From Paracoccus lutimaris (GTDB taxonomy: Bacteria > Pseudomonadota > Alphaproteobacteria > Rhodobacterales > Rhodobacteraceae): DNA of 64,000 nt. Of the stretch, positions 7,507-21,200 are shown in pieces. Every line of letters begins with the position of its first letter. The first letter of the stretch is position 1. The notes under the pieces are model-generated. The model searched no databases, was not told the origin of the DNA, and saw only the letters and a program-made list of their open reading frames with translations. The translations under genes were made by a program, and so were the position numbers. The stretch covers positions 1 through 64,000 of the forward strand of contig NZ_QPJL01000010.1 in assembly GCF_003337565.1 (NCBI RefSeq), read 5' to 3'.

Positions 7507-8270
7507 GTTCGCTGCATATTCGACAATGGCCGGGGAACCAGGATCGTCCGGCCCTGGCCCTGCATTGCATGATGGGCAATGCCAGCTATTGGGGGCCAGT
7601 GGCGCGGAAATTCGCGGACCGGATCCGGCTGAGCGCGCCCGACCTGCCCGGCCACGGCCAAAGCCCGGACTGGCCGGGCACGCCGGATTTCCACACCCAT
7701 ACCACCCGTGCCGTGGCGCCGCTGATCGACCGGCCCATGGATCTGATCGGCCACAGCATTGGCGCCACGGTCGCGCTGCGCATCGCCGTGGCCGCGCCCG
7801 AGGCCGTGCGCAGCCTGACCCTGATCGAGCCGGTGCTGTTCGCCGCCGCCCCCGACCCCGCCAATGACGCGGTGATGGAGGAGCTGAACATGCTGGTCGA
7901 AACCGGCCAGAATGCCGAGGCCGCACGCCGCTTTCTGGCGATCTGGGGCGGGCTCGACTGGTCATCCCAGACCGAAACCGGACGCGAGCGGCTGGCCCGA
8001 CAGATGCGGCTGGTGGTGGCGGGGAACAAGGCATTGATGCGGGACGACGCCCATATCCTGCGCGAGGGCGGGTTGGAGGGGATCGACGCCCCGGTGCTGA
8101 TCGTCATGGGCGAGGACTCGCCCCCCGTCATCGCCGATATTGCCGATGCGCTGGCGGCACGGTTGCCCGATGTCGGCCGGGCACGGGTGCCGGGGGCGGC
8201 ACATATGCTGCCGATCACCCATCCGGCGCAGGTCACCGAGCTGATCGGATTAAATCTCGACCGCGCCTGA
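7503..8270 (+). CDS. Alpha/beta hydrolase
   Basis: A 255-residue alpha/beta-fold hydrolase: ALHCMMGNASYW near the oxyanion hole, DLPGHGQSP, nucleophile elbow GHSIGATVAL (Ser at about 82), the acid in VLIVMGEDSPP, and catalytic His in GAAHMLPITHP. The substrate is unknown. The GTG start overlaps the previous stop (GTGA), so it is translationally coupled to the isomerase-like gene and may act in the same small detoxification or catabolic step. Confidence 0.85.
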   Translation: MSSLHIRQWPGNQDRPALALHCMMGNASYWGPVARKFADRIRLSAPDLPGHGQSPDWPGTPDFHTHTTRAVAPLIDRPMDLIGHSIGATVALRIAVAAPEAVRSLTLIEPVLFAAAPDPANDAVMEELNMLVETGQNAEAARRFLAIWGGLDWSSQTETGRERLARQMRLVVAGNKALMRDDAHILREGGLEGIDAPVLIVMGEDSPPVIADIADALAARLPDVGRARVPGAAHMLPITHPAQVTELIGLNLDRA

Positions 8271-8291
8271 GGGACGCTGGCAGGACCCGGG

Positions 8292-8642
8292 TCATTCGGC
8301 CTGCCAGTCCTCCTCGAAGGCGACGGGGCCGATGGCCAGCCAGCTGGCATGAACCCGCGCCACGCGTGTATCGCCCCAGGTGCGGAATTGCAGCTCGAAC
8401 CCGTCGGTGGTGACGTTCACCGCCCGCAATTCGGCGCGCTGGTTCGCGCCGCAATCGATATCCCACATACTGGGTGCGACATGGACGATCGGCGGTTCGA
8501 GGAAGGGTTGCTCAAAGGCCACGTTGCTGCGCTCGACACGTCCGCCCTGTCCGGTCCACATCGGACCACCGCTTTCAAAGGCTGAAAATATCTCGGTTTC
8601 GCCATTGCTGACACCGACTGCGAAATGACCAAAACGTCTCAC
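8292..8642 (-). CDS. H-type lectin domain protein
   Basis: A small protein of about 116 residues with a single H-type lectin-like domain: FSAFESGGPMWTGQG, then the repeated beta pattern FEQPFLEPPIVHVAPSMWD, NVTTDGFELQFRTWGDTRVARV and SWLAIGP. H-type lectins bind sugars in invertebrate agglutinins; the role of these bacterial versions is not known. The start is a GTG at 8642 (or an adjacent GTG at 8645) behind a GGGAGG site. It lies downstream of the ATP synthase operon, separated by a terminator. Confidence 0.75.
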   Translation of the reverse strand: MRRFGHFAVGVSNGETEIFSAFESGGPMWTGQGGRVERSNVAFEQPFLEPPIVHVAPSMWDIDCGANQRAELRAVNVTTDGFELQFRTWGDTRVARVHASWLAIGPVAFEEDWQAE

Positions 8643-8684
8643 CACGACACCCTCCCGCCGCTCTATGAGAAGCCAAAGCGCAAA

Positions 8685-8715
8685 ATGAATAAAGCCCCGG
8701 AATCTCCGGGGCTTA
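8685..8715 (-). terminator. Terminator of the atp operon
   Basis: Perfect 10-pair stem AAGCCCCGGA/TCCGGGGCTT at 8692-8714, followed on the minus strand by TTATTCATTTT. It lies just after atpC. Confidence 0.8.
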
Positions 8716-8739
8716 CTGTCTTTTTCGGCAGGGTTGCGC

Positions 8740-9186
8740 TTAGTCCGGGAAGTTCGCCTGTTTGGGGTCCAGCCCGATATGGGTGCCAAGGGCCTCCATA
8801 TCGCCCAGAAGCTTGACGGCGGCGGCGACGAATTCCTCGCCGGCGCTGCCCCGCTCTTTGGCGGCTTTCAAGCGACGATGGGCTTGCTCCATCATCTCGT
8901 TATACAGCGCCTGGGTCATTTCCGCCCGCGGATGGCCACGTTCGGCCAGCAGGCTGACGGATTCGCCGTTGATCTCGACGAAACCGCCGGTGACCGCGAA
9001 CTCGATCTGCGTCCCGTCGGCGGTGACCAGCGTCACCAGACCGGGGCGCAGGTTGACGATGGCCGGCGCGTGGCCGGGCATCGCCGTCAGGTCGCCCTCG
9101 GATCCGGGCAGGCGCACCTCGCGCACCGGGACGGAAATCAGGTTCCGTTCCGGCGAGACGAGGTCGAACTGCATCGTGTCGGCCAT
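8740..9186 (-). CDS. atpC: ATP synthase F1 subunit epsilon
   Basis: A 148-residue epsilon subunit. The beta-sandwich domain (QFDLVSPERNLISVPVREVRLPGSEGDLTAMPGHAP) is followed by GFVEINGESVSLLAE and a C-terminal helical hairpin (about 90-140). It links gamma rotation to c-ring contact and tunes ATP hydrolysis. Last gene of atpHAGDC, nine bases after atpD. The C-terminal end (DMEALGTHIGLDPKQANFPD) is longer than in short epsilon subunits. Confidence 0.95.
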   Translation of the reverse strand: MADTMQFDLVSPERNLISVPVREVRLPGSEGDLTAMPGHAPAIVNLRPGLVTLVTADGTQIEFAVTGGFVEINGESVSLLAERGHPRAEMTQALYNEMMEQAHRRLKAAKERGSAGEEFVAAAVKLLGDMEALGTHIGLDPKQANFPD

Positions 9187-9195
9187 GTCGCCCCC

Positions 9196-11510
<2,315 letters not shown>

Positions 11511-11522
11511 CTATCCCTCCCC

Positions 11523-13057
<1,535 letters not shown>

Positions 13058-13058
<1 letters not shown>

Positions 13059-13624
13059 TATCCGACCTCTTTCATGACATTCTGCAGGGAGGCGAGCTTC
13101 GATTTGATCGAGCTGTCGATCATCTGCGAGCCCAGTTTGACGATCATGCCGCCGATGAGAGTTTCATCGACGCGCGCATTCAGTTTGACTTTCTTGCCCG
13201 ACTTGGCGGCCAGCGTTTCGGCCAGACGGGCTTTCTGATCATCGCTCAGCGCGGCGGCGCTGACGACATCGGCGGTGACCTCGCCGCGCGCATCGGCGAT
13301 CAGCCCGCGCAGCTTGGCCACGAATTGCGGCAGGGTGAACAGGCGACGGTTGCGGGCCAGCAGGCGCAGCGTATTCGACAGTTCGGGCGACAGGCTCATC
13401 TTGCTGGCTAGCGCGCCGATGGCGGCTTCCTGTTGCTGGCGGTCATAAAGCGGCGAGACGGTCATGTCGCGCAGATCGGCGCTGCTGTCATAGGCCTGGG
13501 CCAGTGCGTCGATCTGGGCCGACAGGGCGTCGATCCCGCCCGAATCCTTCACCAGATCGAACAATGCCTGGGCATAACGCCCGGCGATGTCAGCGGAAAT
13601 CGAAGCGGAATTGGCCACGGTCAT
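13058..13624 (-). CDS. atpH: ATP synthase F1 subunit delta
   Basis: About 188 residues: the helical N-terminal domain [20 protein letters not shown] that binds the alpha subunit tips, and a C-terminal part [25 protein letters not shown] typical of delta/OSCP. It forms the peripheral stalk link. Two starts compete: ATG 13624 lies immediately after a GGAAGG, whereas GTG 13618 has better spacing from it. First gene of the operon. Confidence 0.93.
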
Positions 13625-13935
13625 CCTTCCGTTTAGCACAAGCTCCACGGCGGGCCGGCGGCCAGCCGGTCAGTCGCGGAGCGCGGGTCACATGGATCGG
13701 CCCTGGCGCTAGCTGGAACCTCCCCGAAATCTGGGGCGTCTCTAGCAGGTGAAATTCGCTGCCGCAACCGCCTTGAACACGGAAATGCGAGTAGGAAGCC
13801 TCATTCCGGCCCTCTCGAAACCGTTTGTGCCGAAACACGCGGAAAGGCGCCTCCGAAAGGCGTCCCATCCGCACACCCCAGGGTTGAAAATGCGCTGCCG
13901 CGGGCGAAGGCGCCCGAAAATCATGGACTTGGCCT
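13625..13935. other. Intergenic region upstream of atpH
   Basis: About 310 bases between atpH and the methyltransferase gene, both on the minus strand. It should hold the atp operon promoter and the 3' leader of the methyltransferase transcript's neighbour. A CGGGCG/CGCCCG hairpin occurs near 13900-13916 without a following T-run. Frames here have no recognisable protein. Confidence 0.5.
13739..13767 (-). promoter_or_regulatory. Weak candidate promoter for atpHAGDC
   Basis: On the minus strand TTGCGG (13767-13762) and TAGAGA (13744-13739) are 17 bases apart, about 115 bases ahead of atpH. The match to the housekeeping consensus is only moderate. Confidence 0.25.
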
Positions 13936-14718
13936 TTACTGCGGGTCACGTGCCGTCCGCCCGGCGCGCTGCCCGGCCGGCTGCGGCCGCGAGATCCCCC
14001 CAAGCACATCCAGCGGGCTTGGCACGCGGACACGCTGGCCGCGCCCCGCCGGCGCCTGCACCTGCTTGCTGAATTCGGTCAGCACCACGCCCGCGACCAG
14101 CACCTGACTGATGCGCGCCCCGGTCCGTTCCCACATCTGCGCGCTTTTCAACCAGAAACGCCGGTCCGAGGGCGGGATATACAGCGCCGCGCCGGTCCGC
14201 TCGGTGACGAATCCCGCCTCGCGCGCCTGCGCCTCGAGCTGGCTGGCGGTAAAGCTGCGGCCAAAGCCAAAGGGCGTCGCATCCGAGCGCGCCCAAAGCC
14301 CCGCCCGGTTCGGCACCATGATCAGCATCCGCCCCCCCGGGCCCAACACCCGCAGCGCCTCCTCCATCAGCGCGGCGGGATGGTCGGCGGTCTCAAGCGC
14401 GTGCAGCAGGACCAGCCGATCGACGCTGCCCGTGTCCAGAGGCCATGCCGTCTCCTCGCATAGGACCGAGCAATTGGGCATGCCGGCGGGCCAGGCCATG
14501 ACGCCCTGCGGTCCCGGCATCAGCGCGGTCACCCGCCGCGCCCGTGCCAGATAGGGCCGCAGCAAGGGTGCCGCGAAACCATAGCCCGCGACCGTCATGC
14601 CCTGCACCTGCTCGGGCGGCCAGATCGCGGTCAGGCGGTCGCGCAGCACCTTTTGCACCACGCGCCCGAGCGCCCGGGTGTAGTAGAACTTGCGCAGCTC
14701 ATAGACGTCGTGATGCAT
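13936..14718 (-). CDS. Class I SAM-dependent methyltransferase
   Basis: A 260-residue protein with a methyltransferase core: VAGYGFAAPLLRPYLARA (a weak motif I), AWPLDTGSVDRLVLLHALE, and EALRVLGPGGRMLIMVPNR, with a C-terminal cationic tail of about 30 residues ending GISRPQPAGQRAGRTARDPQ. The substrate is unknown. ATG 14718 follows GGCGGAGG. It is divergent from gloB with only 51 bases between starts; this methyltransferase/gloB pairing occurs in related bacteria to my knowledge, but the functional link is not established. Confidence 0.8.
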   Translation of the reverse strand: MHHDVYELRKFYYTRALGRVVQKVLRDRLTAIWPPEQVQGMTVAGYGFAAPLLRPYLARARRVTALMPGPQGVMAWPAGMPNCSVLCEETAWPLDTGSVDRLVLLHALETADHPAALMEEALRVLGPGGRMLIMVPNRAGLWARSDATPFGFGRSFTASQLEAQAREAGFVTERTGAALYIPPSDRRFWLKSAQMWERTGARISQVLVAGVVLTEFSKQVQAPAGRGQRVRVPSPLDVLGGISRPQPAGQRAGRTARDPQ

Positions 14719-14769
14719 TGCGCCTCCGCCATTGCCGGCCCAGACTGCGGCAAAGCAAGGAGTTTGCCA

Positions 14770-15516
14770 ATGCCGCTGGAGCTTGTCCCCGTCCGTTGTC
14801 TGACCGACAACTATGCCTGGCTTTTGCATGGCAACGGCCGGACCGCTCTGATCGACGCCCCTGAGGCCGCGCCGATTCTGGCCGAACTGGCCGCGCGCGG
14901 CTGGTCGCTGGACCTGATCGCGCTGACCCATCACCATTTCGACCACATTCAGGCGGTGCCGGATCTGGTGGCGATGACCGGGGCAAAGGTGATGGGGAAC
15001 GCGCTGGACGCAGGCCGCCTGCCCCCCCTCGACATTCCCGTCCGCCCCGGCGAGACGGTCGATATCTGCGGCGAGCCGGCCTCGGTCATCGATGTCTCCG
15101 GCCACACCATCGGCCATGTTGCCTTTTACCTGCCCCAATCCGCCATGGCCGTCACCGCCGACAGCCTGATGGCCTTGGGATGCGGCCGCCTGTTCGAGGG
15201 CGACGCCCCGATGATGTGGCAAAGCCTTTCGCGCCTGAACGCCCTGCCCGCCCGGACACTGATCTGTTCTGGCCACGATTATTGCCGCGGCAATGGCGCA
15301 TTCGCCCTGTCGGTCGATCCCGAAAACACCGCCCTCAAGACCCGCCTGAGCGAGACCGCCGCCGGTCTGCGCCCCTGCGCGCCCGCGACGCTCGCCGAGG
15401 AGCGCGCCACCAATCCCTTTCTGCGGATCAGCGAATTGCGCCCCGCTCTGGGGATGGCCGACGCCCCGGATGTCGAGGTTTTCGCCCGTTTGCGCAGCAT
15501 GAAGGACAACTTCTGA
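14770..15516 (+). CDS. gloB: Hydroxyacylglutathione hydrolase (glyoxalase II)
   Basis: A 248-residue metallo-beta-lactamase-fold enzyme hydrolysing S-lactoylglutathione to lactate and glutathione, the second step of methylglyoxal detoxification. The binuclear metal motif THHHFDH (about 56-62), the GHTIGHVAFY segment, the TADSLMALGCGRLFEG metal aspartate and GHDYC are all present, followed by the C-terminal glutathione-binding helices (ATNPFLRI). ATG 14770 begins the conserved MPLELVPVRCLTDNYAWLL; further upstream the frame has no homology. Confidence 0.95.
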   Translation: MPLELVPVRCLTDNYAWLLHGNGRTALIDAPEAAPILAELAARGWSLDLIALTHHHFDHIQAVPDLVAMTGAKVMGNALDAGRLPPLDIPVRPGETVDICGEPASVIDVSGHTIGHVAFYLPQSAMAVTADSLMALGCGRLFEGDAPMMWQSLSRLNALPARTLICSGHDYCRGNGAFALSVDPENTALKTRLSETAAGLRPCAPATLAEERATNPFLRISELRPALGMADAPDVEVFARLRSMKDNF

Positions 15517-15778
15517 CCTTCTGCACGCCATGCAAGAAAATACGCGGGCCCCGGGGATCTTTTCCTCAGGCCAGATGCCTCGATGCCCACGAATGCTTGA
15601 AAACGGCGCAACCAGTGATCACATCTGCCTCAACCGAAGGAAATTCGGCAATGGCAGACGCGATTACCGCTTGAATTGCGCGAAAATCCACCAAATCTTA
15701 ACTGTATCGTGACAGTCTGGTCATGTGGACCGCTACATCTGGCGGACCAAACTGCCAGCCGACTGACAGGAGCTTGAA

Positions 15779-18097
15779 GTGCCGTCCTTTTCGACCTCGC
15801 TGGAACAGGCCATCCATGCTGCGCTTGCGCTGGCCAATGAACATCACCATGAACTCGCCACGCTCGAGCATCTGCTGCTGGCGCTGACCGAGGAGGAAGA
15901 TGCCGTGAAGGTCATGCGGGCCTGCAATGTCGATCTGGACGAATTGCGCCGCATGCTCGTCGAATTCATCGAGGATGATCTCTCGACGCTGATCACCGAT
16001 GTCGAGGGCTCCGAGGCAGTGCCGACCGCCGCCTTCCAGCGCGTGATCCAGCGTGCGGCGATTCATGTCCAATCCTCGGGCCGGACCGAGGTGACCGGGG
16101 CCAATGTCCTTGTCGCGATCTTCGCCGAGCGCGAATCGAACGCCGCCTTCTTCCTGCAGGAACTGGATATGACCCGCTATGACGCGGTGAATTTCATCGC
16201 CCATGGCGTCGCCAAGAACCCGTCCTTTTCAGAAAACCGCCCCGTTCAGGGCGCCGACCCCTCGGGCGAACAAAGCCATGAGCAAGAGCAGGCCAAGGAC
16301 GAATCCGCGCTGTCGAAATATTGCGTGGACCTGAACAAGAAGGCGTCGAAAGGCGACGTGGACCCGCTGATCGGCCGCGCCGACGAGGTCGAGCGCTGCA
16401 TTCAGGTCCTGTGCCGCCGGCGCAAGAACAACCCGCTTCTGGTGGGTGACCCGGGCGTGGGCAAGACCGCCATCGCCGAGGGGCTGGCGCTGAAAATCAC
16501 CCGTGGCGAGACGCCGGACGTGCTGGCCGGGTCCACCATCTTCTCGCTCGACATGGGCGCGCTTCTGGCCGGGACCCGCTATCGCGGCGATTTCGAGGAA
16601 CGGCTGAAGGCAGTCGTCAAGGAACTCGAGGACCATCCCGACGCCATCCTCTTCATCGACGAGATCCATACCGTGATCGGCGCCGGCGCGACTTCGGGCG
16701 GGGCGATGGATGCCTCGAACCTGCTCAAGCCCGCGCTGTCGGGCGGCAAGATGCGCTGCATGGGTTCGACCACCTACAAGGAGTTCCGTCAGCACTTCGA
16801 AAAGGACCGCGCCCTGTCGCGCCGGTTCCAGAAAATCGACGTGAACGAACCCACCGTGCCCGACACAATCAAGATCCTGATGGGGCTGAAACCCAGCTTC
16901 GAAAAGCATCACGACCTGCGCTACACCAATGACGCGATCAAGACCGCGGTCGAGCTTTCGGCGCGCTATATCCACGACCGCAAGCTGCCCGACAAGGCCA
17001 TCGACGTCATCGACGAAGCCGGCGCCGCGCAGCATCTGGTCGCGGAAAGCAAGCGCCGCAAGACCATCGGCCCCAAAGAGATCGAGGCAGTCGTGGCCAA
17101 GATCGCCCGCATCCCGCCCAAAAGCGTCTCCAAGGACGATGCGGCCGTGCTGAAGGATCTGGAAGCAACGCTGAAGCGGTTGGTCTTTGGTCAGGATGCC
17201 GCCATCTCGGCGCTGGCCTCCTCGATCAAGCTTGCCCGCGCGGGCCTGCGCGAGCCGGAAAAGCCCATCGGCAACTACCTCTTCGCCGGCCCCACCGGCG
17301 TCGGCAAGACCGAGGTGGCCAAGCAGCTCGCCTCGACGCTGGGCGTGGAGCTCCTGCGCTTTGACATGTCCGAATACATGGAGAAACATGCCGTCAGCCG
17401 TCTGATCGGTGCCCCTCCGGGCTATGTCGGCTTCGATCAGGGCGGACTTCTGACCGATGGCGTGGACCAGCACCCGCATTGCGTGCTGCTTCTGGACGAG
17501 ATCGAAAAGGCGCATCCGGATGTCTACAACATCCTGCTGCAGGTGATGGATAACGGCAAGCTGACCGACCATAACGGCCGGCAGGTGGATTTCCGCAACG
17601 TGATCCTGATCATGACCTCGAATGCCGGGGCCGCCGATCAGGCCAAGGCCGCCTTCGGTTTTGGTCGCGACCGCCGCGAGGGCGAGGACACCGCCGCCAT
17701 CGAGCGCATCTTCACGCCGGAATTCCGCAACCGTCTGGATGCGGTGATCAGCTTCGCCCCCCTCTCGCGCGAGATCATCGTGCAGGTGGTCGAGAAATTC
17801 GTCCTGCAACTGGAAGCCCAGCTCATCGACCGCGGCGTGCATATCGAACTCAGCCAGGAGGCCGCCGAATGGCTGGCCGAGAAAGGCTATGACGACAAGA
17901 TGGGTGCCCGCCCGCTGGGCCGAGTCATTCAGGAAACGATCAAGAAACCCTTGGCCGAGGAGCTGCTGTTCGGCCGCCTGACCAAGGGCGGTCTGGTCCG
18001 CGTGCATATCGAGGACGACAAGCCGGTTTTCGAGATCACCGGCCCTGAAACGCCCCGGATCAGCAACAGCAAACCGCCGCTGCTGACCGCGGACTGA
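15779..18097 (+). CDS. clpA: ATP-dependent Clp protease ATP-binding subunit ClpA
   Basis: A 772-residue AAA+ unfoldase that feeds proteins to ClpP. It has the N-terminal double Clp_N domain ([30 protein letters not shown] split over residues 5-40), D1 Walker A GDPGVGKT (about 223-230) with LFIDEIHT, D2 Walker [13 protein letters not shown] (about 503) with [13 protein letters not shown], and the ClpP-docking IGF/L-type loop region. The GTG start at 15779 follows ACAGGAGC. No clpS is adjacent, although the two are often linked. A strong terminator follows. Confidence 0.96.
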   Translation: MPSFSTSLEQAIHAALALANEHHHELATLEHLLLALTEEEDAVKVMRACNVDLDELRRMLVEFIEDDLSTLITDVEGSEAVPTAAFQRVIQRAAIHVQSSGRTEVTGANVLVAIFAERESNAAFFLQELDMTRYDAVNFIAHGVAKNPSFSENRPVQGADPSGEQSHEQEQAKDESALSKYCVDLNKKASKGDVDPLIGRADEVERCIQVLCRRRKNNPLLVGDPGVGKTAIAEGLALKITRGETPDVLAGSTIFSLDMGALLAGTRYRGDFEERLKAVVKELEDHPDAILFIDEIHTVIGAGATSGGAMDASNLLKPALSGGKMRCMGSTTYKEFRQHFEKDRALSRRFQKIDVNEPTVPDTIKILMGLKPSFEKHHDLRYTNDAIKTAVELSARYIHDRKLPDKAIDVIDEAGAAQHLVAESKRRKTIGPKEIEAVVAKIARIPPKSVSKDDAAVLKDLEATLKRLVFGQDAAISALASSIKLARAGLREPEKPIGNYLFAGPTGVGKTEVAKQLASTLGVELLRFDMSEYMEKHAVSRLIGAPPGYVGFDQGGLLTDGVDQHPHCVLLLDEIEKAHPDVYNILLQVMDNGKLTDHNGRQVDFRNVILIMTSNAGAADQAKAAFGFGRDRREGEDTAAIERIFTPEFRNRLDAVISFAPLSREIIVQVVEKFVLQLEAQLIDRGVHIELSQEAAEWLAEKGYDDKMGARPLGRVIQETIKKPLAEELLFGRLTKGGLVRVHIEDDKPVFEITGPETPRISNSKPPLLTAD

Positions 18098-18116
18098 TCA
18101 AGCCTCAGGAAACGCA

Positions 18117-18148
18117 AGGGCGGCGCTCCGGCGCCGCCTTTTGCTTTG
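18117..18148 (+). terminator. Terminator of clpA
   Basis: Eight-pair GC stem GGCGGCGC/GCGCCGCC (18119-18138) with TCCG loop, followed by TTTTGCTTT. Confidence 0.85.
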
Positions 18149-18165
18149 CCCAGACCCCAGCTTCT

Positions 18166-18212
18166 TTCATGCCCAAATATCCCGGGGGTCCGGGGGCAGC
18201 GCCCCCGGTCCT
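18166..18212. repeat. Intergenic palindromic repeat unit
   Basis: TTTCATGCCCAAATATCCC is followed by an inverted repeat CCGGGGG/CCCCCGG around CAGCG. I recall near-identical 'AAATATCCCGGGGG' units between genes in many Rhodobacterales genomes, so this is probably one copy of a dispersed REP-like family. Only one copy is seen here. Confidence 0.5.
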
Positions 18213-18244
18213 TGCATCGCCATTAGCGCCCCCCGCCGACGACC

Positions 18245-21200
18245 CTACCCCTTAACCTTGCCCTCCTTGATCTTCGCCGCCAGATTCTTGGCAATGGCAA
18301 AGGCCCCCTTGATCCGGTCCGCATCCCCCGGCCAGTCGCGCAGGATGACGATCTTGTTGTCGCTGACCTTGGCCTGCCCGCGCTGATCGTGGATGAACTC
18401 GACCAAACCCGCCGGATTGGGAAACTTGTCGCCATGAAACTGGATCGTCGCCCCCTTGGGTCCGGCATCCAGCCTGGAGATATTGGCGCGCTTGGCCATG
18501 GCCTTGATGCGAATGACCAGCAAAAGCGTGTTCACCTCGCGCGGCAAGGGACCAAAGCGGTCGATCAGCTCGGCGGCAAAGCCCTCCAGTTCGACCTTGG
18601 TGGTCAGTTCAGCCAGTCGCCGGTAAAGCCCCAGCCGCACGTCCAGATCTGCGACATAGCTTTCCGGGATCGTCACCGGCACGCCCAGGTTCAACTGCGG
18701 CGCCCATTCATCTTCGGGGGTGCCCTCGATCTCGCCGGATTTCAGCTTGGCGATCGTTTCTTCCAGCATCTGCTGGTAAAGCTCGAACCCGACCTCCTTG
18801 ATATGGCCGGACTGCTCCTCACCCAACAGGTTCCCGGCCCCCCGCAGATCCAGATCCTGCGATGCCAGGTTGAAGCCCGCCCCCAGACTGTCGATGGCGC
18901 CCAGGAATTTCAGCCGCCGCATCGCCTGCGGGGTCAGGGGCACGCGCGGCTTGGTGGTCAGATAGCAATAGGCCCGGGTTTTGGAGCGCCCGACCCGGCC
19001 CCGGATCTGGTAAAGCTGCGCCAGCCCGAACATGTCGGCGCGCCAGACGACCATGGTGTTCGCCGTCGGAATATCCAGCCCCGATTCCACGATGCTGGTC
19101 GCCAGCAGCACATCATGACTGCCGTCGTAAAAAGCGTTCATGCGGCTATCCAGATCACCCGCCGCCAACTGGCCATGGGCGACGATATAGCTGACCTCGG
19201 GGACGTGTTCCTTCAGCCAGTCCTCGACCTCGGGCAGGTCGGTCAGGCGCGGCACGACGAAAAAGCTTTGGCCGCCGCGATATTTTTCGCGCAACAAGGC
19301 CTCGCGGATGGTTACGCCGTCGAATTCGCTGACATAGGTGCGGATCGCCAGCCGATCGACCGGCGGCGTGCCGATGATCGACAGATCCCGCACGCCGGTC
19401 AGCGACAGCTGCAGCGTGCGCGGGATCGGCGTCGCGGTCAGGGTCAGGACGTGGATATCGCTGCGCAGCTCCTTCAGGCGTTCCTTATGGGCGACGCCGA
19501 AATGCTGCTCTTCGTCGACGATCAGCAGGCCCAGATTCTTGAAATGGACCTGCTTTGACAGCACCGCATGGGTGCCGACGACGATATCGACCGAACCGTC
19601 CGCCAGCCCCTTGCGGGTCTCGGCCGCGTCCTTGGCGCTGACGAAACGCGACAGCGGCCGGACATTGATGGCGGTGCCGCGAAAACGCTCGGCAAAGGTG
19701 CGGAAGTGCTGCCGCGCCAGCAAGGTCGTCGGCGCGACCACTGCGACCTGACGCCCCTGCGAGGCGGCGATAAAAGCCGCGCGCATGGCGACCTCGGTCT
19801 TGCCGAAGCCGACATCGCCGACGACCAGCCGGTCCATCGGCCGGCCAGCGGCGAGATCCTCGGTCACATCGCCGATGGCGCTCGCCTGATCCTCGGTCTC
19901 GGCATAGGGGAAACGCGCGGCGAAGCTTTCGATCTCGTGATGTTCGGGCTCGAGCACAGGGGCGGCGCGCAAAAGACGCTCGGCCGCGACCCGCATCAGC
20001 CGGTCGGCGATCAGCTTAATGCGTTCCTTGAGCCGCGCCTTGCGGGCCTGCCAGGCGCCGCCGCCCAGCTTGTCCAACAGCCCTTCCTCATGGCCATAGC
20101 GGCTGAGCAGCTCGATATTCTCGACCGGTAGGTAAAGCCGGTCGCCGCCGGCATATTCCAGCGCCACGCAATCATGGGGCACGCCAAGCGCCTTGACCGT
20201 TTCCAGCCCGGTATAGCGGCCAATGCCATGTTCGACATGAACGACCAGATCGCCGGGGGTCAGGGTCGTGGTGTCGCGCAGGAAGTTTTCAGCCTTGCGG
20301 CGCTTTTTCGCCCCCCGGATCAGCCGGTCGCCCAGCACATCCTGTTCCGAGATCACCGCCAGGGGCCCGGTCGCCTGACCGTCCGAGGTGAACCCCTCAT
20401 CCAGCGGCCAGACCGCCAGCCCCAGCGCACCGGGCTGGTCGGGCAGGTCGCGCAGATCGGCGATGGGCTTGGCGCCCGCGATCCCCTCATCGGCGATCAG
20501 CCCGGCAAGGCGTTCGCGCGCCCCTTCCGAAAAGCTGGCGATCACCACCCGGCGGTTGCGCAGAATATCCTGAAGATAATCCGCCAGAGATTTGAAAAGG
20601 TTTCCGTTTTCTGCCTGTCGTTCAGGCGCGAAATTGCGGCCGATGCGCCCGCCCGCATCCAGAACGCCGGGACCGGGCGGCTGCGGCAGGACCGAAAGCC
20701 GCAACAGGCGATGCGCGGCCAGCCAGCGTTTCCATTCCAACTCATCGGGGAACATCTCGCCGGGCGGAACCGGGCGATAGACGGTGTCGGTGCCGCCCTT
20801 GCGTTTCAGCGCCTCGCGCCGGGCGTCGAACTGTTCGCCAATGGTGTGCCAGCGGGCATCGCGGACCTGATCCAGATGATCATCCAGGACCAGCGAGGCC
20901 TCGGGCAGATAGTCGAACAGGCTTTCCAGCCGGGCGTGGAACCAGGGCAGCCAATGCTCCATCCCCGCCATCTTGCGGCCAGCGCTGATCCCCTCATACA
21001 GAGGGTCATTGGCACCGCCGCCATATTCGGCGCGGTAGTTCTGGCGAAAACGGGTGATCGCGGCCTCGTCCAGAATGACCTCGGACATGGGCGCCAGCTC
21101 GACATGATCAAGCTTTTCGATGGAACGCTGTGTTTCTGCATCGAATCTTCGCGCGCCATCCAGAACATCCCCGAACATGTCCAGCCGGATCGGGCCGGAA

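Noticed and set aside
14719..15531. N-terminal extension of the methyltransferase frame over gloB
   Set aside because: The extension is antisense to gloB; the ribosome site and conserved start support 14718.
16229..18007. Long minus-strand frame opposite clpA
   Set aside because: The plus-strand clpA is unambiguous; the antisense frame has no family motifs.
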